A stretch of 64,000 nucleotides of DNA from Syntrophomonas palmitatica JCM 14374 (lineage in GTDB: Bacteria; Bacillota; Syntrophomonadia; Syntrophomonadales; Syntrophomonadaceae), in the NCBI RefSeq assembly GCF_001311885.1, contig NZ_BBCE01000002.1:1-64000 (forward strand). The letters run 5' to 3'. The notes under the pieces were generated by a model that ran no database searches, was not told the DNA's origin, and saw nothing but the letters and a program-made list of their open reading frames with translations. How positions within the stretch are numbered: the stretch's first letter is position 1; every line of letters begins with the position of its first letter. Positions 24,457-31,492 of the stretch are shown one piece after another. The translations under genes were made by a program, and so were the position numbers.

Positions 24457-26385
24457 ATGGAAAACATTAAGGAATTGCAAAAGCAACTCACCCTTTTCGA
24501 TGAAGCATATGAAAAGGGCAATCCTCTAATTTCAGATACAGAATACGAAAAAAGATATTCTGAATTACAGGAATTAGAACAAAAGACCGGAACAGTAGAC
24601 CCGAATTCACCTACACAGACTATCGCATATACCAAAGTGGATGGGTTGGAAACAGTGAAGCATACTATTCCGATGTTGTCATTGGATAAAGCCAATGATT
24701 ATCACAATCTTAAAAAGTGGTTTTCACAAGTCAGGGACAATGTATTAGTTCAGCCTAAACTTGATGGTTTAACTATTGTCCTCCATTATCAAGATGGCAA
24801 GTTGGTAGATGCCGTTACAAGAGGTAACGGAATAGAGGGAGAACGGGTATTACATACCGTTAATACTGTAGTAAATCTACCCAAAGAAGTCCTTTTTGCC
24901 GGGAATCTCGAAATTAGGGGTGAAGTATATATACCATTTGATGAATTCAATAAAATCAATACAAATGGAGAATACACTAATCCCAGAGCAATGGCAGCAG
25001 GCATGATTCGAAGGCACGATGCGTCTTCGGCGAAAGGATTGAGGATACAAATCTTTGACCTAGTAAATGCTGAAGACCAAGTGTTTGTCACAGACAGGGA
25101 ACAATTGGAGTTTTTAGCCAACCAAGGCTTGCCAGTAGTACAGACAACCATGTTTGCTGATTTTGATAAAATCACAACATACTGTACGCAATGGCAGGAA
25201 AAACTCCGACAGGAAGTGCCATATCCCATAGATGGCATGGTGTTAAAATTTGATCGTCTAGAAATCAGAGAAAGGTTGGGTTTTACAGCCAAATTCCCCC
25301 GTTGGGGAATGGCTTTTAAATTCCCTTCCCAGGAAGAATTCACTTATCTGCGAGAAGTGACTTGGCAAGTAGGTAAAAGCGGTCAAATAACCCCGGTGGC
25401 AGTATTTGACCCTATTGAAATTGACGGGGTAACTATTAACCGCGCCACTCTGCATAACAAACAGTTTATTCTGGATCAGGATATACGTATTGGCGATAGG
25501 ATAGTAGTCGCCAGAGCCAATGACGTAATCCCTAAAGTAATTCGTGCCGTGGTGGAGGCCCGTGCAGAGGAATTAACCTTGCCCGAAATTCCAACACAGT
25601 GTCCCTCATGTGGACAGGACGTATGGGTAGAGGGCAGCAACCCGCATATTCAATGCTTAAATCCATTCTGTAAAGCCCAAATAATCGAAAAGATTATTCA
25701 TTATTGTTCAAGGGATGCAATGGATATTGAAGGCATGGGGGAGGTTAATGTCCGTTTACTTTTTGAATTAGGTTTTATTCGTGATCCTGCTGACCTGTAC
25801 GAACTTCATACCAAAGCAGAAGCACTGCAGGATCTTGAGGGATTCGGAAAGACCAAAGTTAAAAAGATAATTGAGGGTATAGAAAAGACTAAAGATATTC
25901 CATTTTCTCGGCTATTGTTTGCCTTGGCGATCCCCGGTGTAGGAAGAACCACCGCGCAGGCAATAGTTAAAAAATTCCCCACCTTAGAAAGCCTTAAAAA
26001 TGCATCTAAAGAGGAATTAGCTATTGTTGATGGCGTAGGTTCAGTTACAGCCCAAAGTATTTGGTTTTATTTCCAAGGCCCACAGACGAAAACTATGTTA
26101 AACCGTTTAGTGAATGCCGGGATAAACACCGAAGAACTGGTAGCCGAAACCAAAGATACTCTTACCGGAAAAACTTTTGTACTTACTGGCACTATGTCTT
26201 TGCCCCGGGCTGAAATCGAAGCCATTATAAAGCAATCTGGTGGTAAGGTTTCGGGAAGCGTTAGTTCCAAAACAAGTTTTCTGGTTGCAGCCCCTGGCGA
26301 AACAGGAACTACAAAGTATCAGAAGGCTGTTGATTTAGGCGTTTCAATAATCAGCGAATCTCAATTAATGGAGATGCTGCTTTGA
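24457..26385 (+). CDS. ligA: NAD+-dependent DNA ligase LigA
   Basis: It seals nicks using NAD+. The 642-residue protein is complete: adenylation domain with the active-site lysine in QPKLDG (K101), OB-fold (TWQVGKSGQITPVAVFDP, INRATLHN), four-cysteine zinc finger (CPSCG...IQCLNPFC), helix-hairpin-helix repeats (GFGKTKVKKI, IPGVGRTTAQAI) and a C-terminal BRCT domain (LTGKTFVLTGTMSLPRAEIE). It is slightly shorter than usual LigA (about 665-670). ATG 24457 has SD GGGAAGGAGG after the conserved hairpin. As the host must own a chromosomal ligA, this second copy serves the element. It heads the repair module 24.5-31.1 kb. Confidence 0.95.
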   Translation: MENIKELQKQLTLFDEAYEKGNPLISDTEYEKRYSELQELEQKTGTVDPNSPTQTIAYTKVDGLETVKHTIPMLSLDKANDYHNLKKWFSQVRDNVLVQPKLDGLTIVLHYQDGKLVDAVTRGNGIEGERVLHTVNTVVNLPKEVLFAGNLEIRGEVYIPFDEFNKINTNGEYTNPRAMAAGMIRRHDASSAKGLRIQIFDLVNAEDQVFVTDREQLEFLANQGLPVVQTTMFADFDKITTYCTQWQEKLRQEVPYPIDGMVLKFDRLEIRERLGFTAKFPRWGMAFKFPSQEEFTYLREVTWQVGKSGQITPVAVFDPIEIDGVTINRATLHNKQFILDQDIRIGDRIVVARANDVIPKVIRAVVEARAEELTLPEIPTQCPSCGQDVWVEGSNPHIQCLNPFCKAQIIEKIIHYCSRDAMDIEGMGEVNVRLLFELGFIRDPADLYELHTKAEALQDLEGFGKTKVKKIIEGIEKTKDIPFSRLLFALAIPGVGRTTAQAIVKKFPTLESLKNASKEELAIVDGVGSVTAQSIWFYFQGPQTKTMLNRLVNAGINTEELVAETKDTLTGKTFVLTGTMSLPRAEIEAIIKQSGGKVSGSVSSKTSFLVAAPGETGTTKYQKAVDLGVSIISESQLMEMLL

Positions 26386-26420
26386 GCAACTTGCAACCTG
26401 CGAAATGGGGGGTATAGCTG

Positions 26421-26681
26421 ATGTCGTTAGATGGGCAGGTAATAGTAATAAGCGGGACGCTTCTTAAAAAGCGTTCCGTTGTTGTTGCCACTATCCATAA
26501 TAATGGCGGTTTAGTGTCCAATAGCATCAACAAAAAAACCGCTTACTTGCTCTTAGGCCCGGATAAGCGGAACGGGGGCAAACACCGTAAAGCCATAAAA
26601 TACGGCATACCCGTTATTTCAGAAAATGATTTTGAAAAAATCTTAAAGGGGAGGGTTGCTAATGAGCCTGGTATTAATTGA
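26421..26681 (+). CDS. stand-alone BRCT-domain protein
   Basis: The 86-residue product consists of one BRCT domain like the one at the end of LigA: GQVIVISGTLLKKRSVVVAT, then GGLVSNSINKKTAYLLLG and HRKAIKYGIPVISENDFEKI. BRCT domains bind other repair proteins, phosphopeptides, DNA ends or poly(ADP-ribose). It overlaps the exonuclease start and lies 35 bases behind ligA, so it is in one operon with both. A free BRCT beside a ligase and a PARP suggests a scaffold for nick repair (inference). Confidence 0.85.
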   Translation: MSLDGQVIVISGTLLKKRSVVVATIHNNGGLVSNSINKKTAYLLLGPDKRNGGKHRKAIKYGIPVISENDFEKILKGRVANEPGIN

Positions 26682-27667
26682 TGGTTCAAGTATATTAACC
26701 TCTTGTTTCTTTGGAACTGTACCAAGAGAATACTACATGGCCAAAAGTCCCGAAGAAAAAAAGGTTTATACTGCCACGGATTATGCAAACCAGTTATGGA
26801 GTATTCACAAATGGCGTTTTTGCTATGTGTAAAACCCTTATGAGACTGGTGGAAACCTGTAAACCCGACTATATGGCAGTAGCCTGGGATATATCCCGTG
26901 AAACATTCCGCAGGAAAATGTATCCTGACTATAAAGCCAACCGGGTAGAAACCGCGCCAGAATTAAAATCGCAATATATTCTGATGCAGGAGATATTAAA
27001 AACAGCAGGAATCGCTCAGTTCATGGATGATAACCTGGAAGCAGATGATTTTCTGGGTTGTTTATCCACACAATTTGAATCAAGAGAACCGGTTTTTATT
27101 CTCACTAAAGACCAGGATGTCCTACAATTAATATCTGACCGTACAAGAGTATGGCTGATAACCAACCGTGCCGATGAATTAAAGAAAACCTACCAGTGGC
27201 CTGACCATCCTATCCCGTCTGGAGCATTTGAATTTACTCCATTAATTATAAAAGAGGTTTATGGGGTATATCCAGACCAGATCATTGATAAGAAAGCCTT
27301 GGAAGGCGATTCTTCAGATAATATTCCCGGGGTTAAAGGGATAGGAGAAAAAGTTGCTATCCCATTAATTCAGGAATTCGGCTCGGTAGAAGAAATCTAT
27401 AAGGCTTTAGAGGATGAAGAACAGTTTAAACAGACTTGTAAAGACCTGGGTGTACGTTCCCCAATTAAAGCCTTAAAAGAAGGCAAGGAAATGGCTTTCT
27501 TATCTAAAACTTTAGCGACCATTAAAACAGATTCCCTACCTGTGCAGTTGACGGATCTAAAACTAAACATTAATTGGGATGCTTTGAATTTAAAATTTGA
27601 AGAATTAGAGTTCCGTAGCTTAGTAACCGGTTCTGTACCAAAGCAAACACAGGCAAGTTTGTTTTAA
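26662..27667 (+). CDS. 5'-3' exonuclease/flap endonuclease (PIN/FEN family, one frameshift)
   Basis: About 334 residues: SLVLIDGSSILTSCFFGTVP at the start, then MAVAWDISRETFRRKMYPDY, NLEADDFLGC, VFILTKDQDVLQL and the H3TH segment KALEGDSSDNIPGVKGIGEK, all as in Pol I-type 5' nucleases. The metal-binding aspartates are present. The frame breaks in a run of seven A near 26,757; dropping one A joins the parts. The enzyme removes 5' flaps or RNA primers ahead of ligation. The start overlaps the BRCT gene by 20 bases, so the module is coupled. Confidence 0.85.
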
Positions 27668-27684
27668 GGATCAGAAATGCCCTG

Positions 27685-27750
27685 TAAGGCGTTTTATAAG
27701 AGGGGGATAGTAAACCCTACCTACTCCTCTTTTTAACCGCCTTAAAACGC
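27685..27750 (+). promoter_or_regulatory. structured leader of tdk with exclusive pairings
   Basis: TAAGGCG (27685-27691) can pair with CGCCTTA (27738-27744), while the overlapping GCGTTTTA (27689-27696) can pair with TAAAACGC (27743-27750). Inside, AAGAGG/CCTCTT followed by TTTT resembles a terminator stem. This could be a switch or simply a complex terminator. Confidence 0.45.
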
Positions 27751-27781
27751 AAATAAATTCCTTCGGGGAAGGAGACATATT

Positions 27782-28306
27782 ATGTCTGGAAAAATTGAAG
27801 TGATAACCGGGCCAATGTTCTGCGGCAAAACCACTGAATTACTTCGGCGGTTGGAACGCTATATTTTGGCAGGAAAAACCTACGCTTTTTATAAGCCCAA
27901 TATAGATACCCGCGATCAAGAAACCTGTATAAAAACAACCAGAGGAACGGTAAAAATATTGCCAAAGGCAATACCACATCCAGATTATTCCTCTCCAGAT
28001 GAAGATGTGATTATAATTGATGAAGCCCAATTCTTTGATGATTTTACTGGATTCTGCCAGCGCCAAAGAGATAAAGGTAAGATTCTCTTAATTGGCGGGT
28101 TGGATATGGATTACCAGCGTAAACCCTTTGGTTGTGTGGGGCAGCTCATGGCTATTGCAGATAGTGTTACTAAATTAACTGCTGTTTGTAATTGTGGCAA
28201 GGATGCCATATATACCAAAAAGATTGCAGGTGGTCCTAATCAAATAGAAATTGGAGATAAGGATAAATATATTCCTTGTTGTGCTAATTGTTATGGGGGT
28301 GTTTAA
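27782..28306 (+). CDS. tdk: thymidine kinase (type II)
   Basis: Phosphorylates thymidine to dTMP with ATP, salvaging precursor for DNA synthesis. The 174-residue protein has the P-loop GPMFCGKTTELLRR, the DEAQFF Walker B motif, the substrate lid region GLDMDYQRKPFG and the C-terminal zinc ligands CNCG and CCANC. Length fits the family (about 190). SD GGGGAAGGAG abuts a CCTTC/GGAAGG hairpin. Many phages carry tdk to raise dTTP; here it sits between the repair nuclease and the PARP gene. Confidence 0.93.
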   Translation: MSGKIEVITGPMFCGKTTELLRRLERYILAGKTYAFYKPNIDTRDQETCIKTTRGTVKILPKAIPHPDYSSPDEDVIIIDEAQFFDDFTGFCQRQRDKGKILLIGGLDMDYQRKPFGCVGQLMAIADSVTKLTAVCNCGKDAIYTKKIAGGPNQIEIGDKDKYIPCCANCYGGV

Positions 28307-28798
28307 TTGGATAACGCCACTACGCAAATAACGGTAAAGCTGCTTAACAACCTTTTCCCTCAAGAAACCTTGCAGGCAACCTTGGGAGTGGTGCAAGAAA
28401 ACATATCCAAGGGTAGATATGCACCGTTACTGCCAGAATTATCAGAAATGGTACGCGCGTACTATAGAGAGCAGCTTACCCTGCCAGAATCAGGTGGAGA
28501 TATAAATATTTATACCCCTGACGGTATGTTATTAGCCACTGGATACCAAAGAATTGTTGTTGGTGATTATGGGGCTTATATAGAAATTTCCCGTCAACAA
28601 ATCGTCAAAAGCAATCTTAGAGTTAAGCCAGGGCAGGAATTTAGGCTTAATCCAGACATAGCAAATGTAAAATATGAATGGTATGAGCCTGTAGATGGTT
28701 CCAATGTAAAAATCTATTTCCAAATTGGAACCGTAAAATATGCAGACTATCAGCGTGGTATGTATTACATATCCCCGCAGGAAGTAGTTTGCAAATGA
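28307..28798 (+). CDS. hypothetical protein, 163 aa
   Basis: TTG 28307 follows the tdk stop directly (SD GGGGGTG inside tdk). The N-terminal half is helical (TVKLLNNLFPQETLQATLGV), the C-terminal half beta-rich (GMLLATGYQRIVVGDYGAYI; VKYEWYEPVDGSNVKIYFQI; KYADYQRGMYYISPQEV). It looks like a phage-type protein whose relatives are seen in Gram-positive phages, but I cannot name a family. It contains the third copy of the 12-bp palindrome. Confidence 0.6.
   Translation: MDNATTQITVKLLNNLFPQETLQATLGVVQENISKGRYAPLLPELSEMVRAYYREQLTLPESGGDINIYTPDGMLLATGYQRIVVGDYGAYIEISRQQIVKSNLRVKPGQEFRLNPDIANVKYEWYEPVDGSNVKIYFQIGTVKYADYQRGMYYISPQEVVCK
28451..28462. repeat. palindrome GTACGCGCGTAC, copy 3
   Basis: Exact copy of the core found at 8030-8041 and 11012-11023, here within a coding sequence. 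Confidence 0.6.
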
Positions 28799-28833
28799 CT
28801 GAAGAAGAATAATTTATTATCCTAGTGTAACCA

Positions 28834-28857
28834 AGCGGCCTTCGGGTCGCTTTTTTA
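28834..28857 (+). terminator. intrinsic terminator
   Basis: GCGGCC-TTCG-GGTCGC stem (one G-U) with six T. The A-rich linker and leader hairpin of the next gene follow. Confidence 0.75.
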
Positions 28858-28912
28858 TTGCCAAAAACAAAATTAAAATCCCGCTTAGTACGGGGAGAAA
28901 GGAGTGAATTTT

Positions 28913-29089
28913 ATGAGCAATCGCAAAAAATTCAAGCTGATTAATGTCTGGTATCCCCAAGACCTCACTTTAACCGAAGCCAGGGAATACATAACCCAAA
29001 AGGATCTTAGCAGCTTAGAGGTAGGTAATACCATCGAATACCGGGGAATAGGCCACCCGGTCAGATTCACCATCGTAAGAATCAAATAA
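28913..29089 (+). CDS. small hypothetical protein, 58 aa
   Basis: ATG 28913 has SD AAAGGAG and the CCCG/CGGG leader hairpin. The product starts MSNRKKFKLINVWYPQDL and ends in a beta strand (HPVRFTIVRIK); it is basic. No family recognised, but the start module argues that it is expressed. Confidence 0.55.
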   Translation: MSNRKKFKLINVWYPQDLTLTEAREYITQKDLSSLEVGNTIEYRGIGHPVRFTIVRIK

Positions 29090-29122
29090 AATCCTCTGTT
29101 AAAGAGGGAAGGGGGTTCCAAT

Positions 29123-29707
29123 TTGGAAACCATTGCGGCACTGTGTCACTACTTGACTATGAAAACAGACCTGATAATCAGTTTTCTTCAAACCGTCAAT
29201 ATCATTGATCTGGCTATAATCTTTATACTTAATGCTTTTTCAACAGCTACAAGCACCCTAAAGACTATTTTTATTTTGAAGAAACTGAACCAGCAGGTAT
29301 ATGTAGTTACTTTTTTGGATGCTATGATATTTGCCTATTCATTTAAACTTGTGGCAAACACAAGTGGCATAGCTTGCATAATCGTTTTTGCAGCCGGCAG
29401 ATTATTTGGGATTTGTTTAAGCAATTACATTGATGCAAAGCTGGCCTATGGTGATATTGAGGTAGAGATCTACAAACACCCGCAAAATGGGATAGCTTTG
29501 GCTGATTATCTCCGCGAAATTGGTTATTCTGTCACAACTTATATAGGGTATGGAATCGGGGGTAAAGAACGAATGGTAATCAGTATCATTACCCCGAGAA
29601 AGCAATTTCCAGCGTTAAAAAAGATACTCGCTGCCGATGGCAAAATCAATATGTCTATTAAGGATATCGGAAAGACCTACGGCAAAGTAGGGCAAATCCA
29701 AGTTTAA
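29123..29707 (+). CDS. UPF0316/DUF2179-type membrane protein
   Basis: The 194-residue protein has two or three hydrophobic segments in the N-terminal half (IIDLAIIFILNAFSTATSTL; FLDAMIFAYSFKLVA; IACIIVFAAGRLFGICLSNY) followed by a soluble C-terminal DUF2179-like domain (ALADYLREIGYSVTTYIGYG, RMVISIITPRKQFPALKKIL). This is the UPF0316/YebE-like layout. TTG 29123 has SD GGAAGGGGG behind a CCTCT/AGAGG hairpin. Function of the family is unknown. An unusual cargo for a mobile element. Confidence 0.75.
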   Translation: METIAALCHYLTMKTDLIISFLQTVNIIDLAIIFILNAFSTATSTLKTIFILKKLNQQVYVVTFLDAMIFAYSFKLVANTSGIACIIVFAAGRLFGICLSNYIDAKLAYGDIEVEIYKHPQNGIALADYLREIGYSVTTYIGYGIGGKERMVISIITPRKQFPALKKILAADGKINMSIKDIGKTYGKVGQIQV

Positions 29708-29794
29708 AGTCCTATTTAAAGGAAGGCTGAAAATGAAATATTATTTAATCCTGGGTTAAAACTCAACAGCAATTAATATTAGCCATGTAACTTT

Positions 29795-29848
29795 TGTTCG
29801 GCTAGTGCCGGGAAATTAAACGCCCCCGCGCAGCCTGGGCAGAAGGAG
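29795..29848 (+). promoter_or_regulatory. structured 5' leader, copy 2
   Basis: TGTTCGGCTAGTGCCGGGAA matches 8333-8352 at 19 of 20 bases, and the following CGCCC...GGGCAGAAGGAGG hairpin-SD design is the same, though with a weaker stem. Confidence 0.6.
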
Positions 29849-29855
29849 GAATGAA

Positions 29856-31112
29856 ATGGCGAAAGCTATTAAACTAAACGATCCCAATTCTCCTGCTTTT
29901 ACGGTAGTACGGGTTTTGCGGAAAGTGATGCTGAGCTTCGCCTCAATAGGCAACAACAGTAATAAATATTATCAATTAGAGCTGCAAGAAGGTTTTAACA
30001 ATACTTACCGTGTTTACACCGAATACGGCAGGGTAGGCAAAACTAAGGTTCAGGAAGGGCGGTACTTTACAAGTCGATGGGAAGCTGATAGATGTTGGGA
30101 AGATCTGTTCGACCAAAAAACCCAAAAAGGTTATAGAGAAATTGAGTTAGTTGAAAATTCTGCACCAACAACATCCAAACCCAAAGTTGTAAATCTTAAT
30201 CAGATTGATGATAAGGTATTACGGCTAATAGCTAAGTTCTACCAAGAAGCTATCGGCTTTGTAACGGCTTCGGTTGAAACCCCGTTGGGCAAAATATCTG
30301 AACGCCAGGTGCTTGAAGGTAAACGGATACTTGGCAATATAGAACGATATTTAAACGAAGGGAAAAGCCGACATTATGAGGAATTATCCAATGAATTTTA
30401 TCGGACAATCCCGGTAGTTTTTTCTTCGGATCGCAGGGAAATGATCATTAATACTTTTAGTAAACTCCAAAAATACAAAGAAATGATTGATGTTATGCAA
30501 TCTGTAGCCGTTGCCCAGGAAACCCTTACAGCTACAGCCGAAGAAAAATATAAATCTCTGGGGGCAACCATTAAAGTAGCTTCCGCTGCTGAAGTTAAAC
30601 GAATTAAGCAGTTCATAAACTGCACCCGCAGCCAATATCACCACTTCAAAATAAATGTTCTGGATGTGTTTACGGTTGAGCAAATGTACGGGTGGGATAA
30701 ATTCAATCCTTATAAGGTTGACACAATGGAACTGTTCCACGGTTCGCGTAACTGCAATCTCTTAGGGATTATGCAGCACGGGCTGAAAATAAAGCCAAGT
30801 ACCGCTGTTCATACAGGCTCAATGTTTGGCGCAGGTATTTATTTCGCTGACCAATCCAGTAAATCAGCTAATTACTGCTGGGGATTCGGTTCGGCAGGGC
30901 AAACATTATCGTCTAATTACCTGTTGATTTGCGATGTAGCAATAGGAAAGGTAAAAGAATATACTGATGCCCAAACTCATTTAACCTCTGCACCACGGGG
31001 CTATAATTCGGTCATGGGCAAAAAGGGATCTGGTTTATTGCATAACGAATACATTGTCTATCGCGAGAACCAGGCCCGGATAAAATACATTATTGAGTTT
31101 GAAAGGGCATAA
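29856..31112 (+). CDS. PARP1/2-like poly(ADP-ribose) polymerase (WGR + helical + catalytic domains)
   Basis: A 418-residue enzyme that would transfer ADP-ribose from NAD+ to proteins in response to DNA breaks. A WGR-type domain spans residues about 35-97 (the signature reads YGRVG). The regulatory helical domain follows with ETPLGKISERQV, close to the human PARP1 PLGK motif. The catalytic domain has the full H-Y-E triad: H295 in LFHGSR, Y329 in GAGIYFADQSSKSANY and E398 in LLHNEYIVY. The glutamate marks polymer-forming members. Such complete enzymes are rare in bacteria. It stands next to an NAD+-dependent ligase and a BRCT protein. No PAR-degrading enzyme is seen nearby. Confidence 0.93.
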   Translation: MAKAIKLNDPNSPAFTVVRVLRKVMLSFASIGNNSNKYYQLELQEGFNNTYRVYTEYGRVGKTKVQEGRYFTSRWEADRCWEDLFDQKTQKGYREIELVENSAPTTSKPKVVNLNQIDDKVLRLIAKFYQEAIGFVTASVETPLGKISERQVLEGKRILGNIERYLNEGKSRHYEELSNEFYRTIPVVFSSDRREMIINTFSKLQKYKEMIDVMQSVAVAQETLTATAEEKYKSLGATIKVASAAEVKRIKQFINCTRSQYHHFKINVLDVFTVEQMYGWDKFNPYKVDTMELFHGSRNCNLLGIMQHGLKIKPSTAVHTGSMFGAGIYFADQSSKSANYCWGFGSAGQTLSSNYLLICDVAIGKVKEYTDAQTHLTSAPRGYNSVMGKKGSGLLHNEYIVYRENQARIKYIIEFERA

Positions 31113-31137
31113 TTTATACTTCAAAAGCAATCATCTT

Positions 31138-31164
31138 AACCGGGATTAATCCCGGTTTTTTTGT
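31138..31164 (+). terminator. intrinsic terminator after the PARP gene
   Basis: Perfect palindromic stem AACCGGGATT/AATCCCGGTT followed by a run of T. Confidence 0.8.
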
Positions 31165-31195
31165 TTATTAAGGAAAAATTTAAAGGGGTGTTATT

Positions 31196-31381
31196 ATGTC
31201 CAGTATTCATATGATTAATAAACAAAATCATAAGGAGACAACTATGCCCAATGATATTAAAATAAAATGTATTGGCGGCAACGCACAGAAGGAAGTTAAT
31301 GCTATTCTGGCGAAAATAGTTTTAAGCAAATTGGCGGAAAAGGAAGGCAAGAACGAGAGCAGCCATATATATAAGGCATAA
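31196..31381 (+). CDS. small hypothetical protein, 45-61 aa
   Basis: Two starts are plausible: ATG 31196 (SD AAAGGGGTG) and ATG 31244 (SD TAAGGAG). The shorter form begins MPNDIKIKCIGGNAQKEVNA and is basic and helical; residues before it may be a leader. It precedes the recombinase and might be a recombination directionality factor, since such small basic proteins often lie beside large serine recombinases. This is inference from position only. Confidence 0.45.
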   Translation: MSSIHMINKQNHKETTMPNDIKIKCIGGNAQKEVNAILAKIVLSKLAEKEGKNESSHIYKA

Positions 31382-31492
31382 TACCAATAAGGAAGCTGGA
31401 ACTCAATTAGTTTTTTAACCAGTTCCGTAACTGATATAAATACTGTGATAACAGAGAAAAGAACAATAAACTGAAGAATTGGGTGGAAGATA

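Noticed and set aside
26745-26765. Slippery A-run in the flap nuclease gene as a programmed -1 frameshift
   Set aside because: The downstream frame requires a +1 change, and similar breaks occur in many unrelated genes, so an indel error is more likely.
31138-31164. Palindrome AACCGGGATTAATCCCGGTT as an attachment site
   Set aside because: It is followed by a T-run directly after the PARP stop and is better explained as a terminator.
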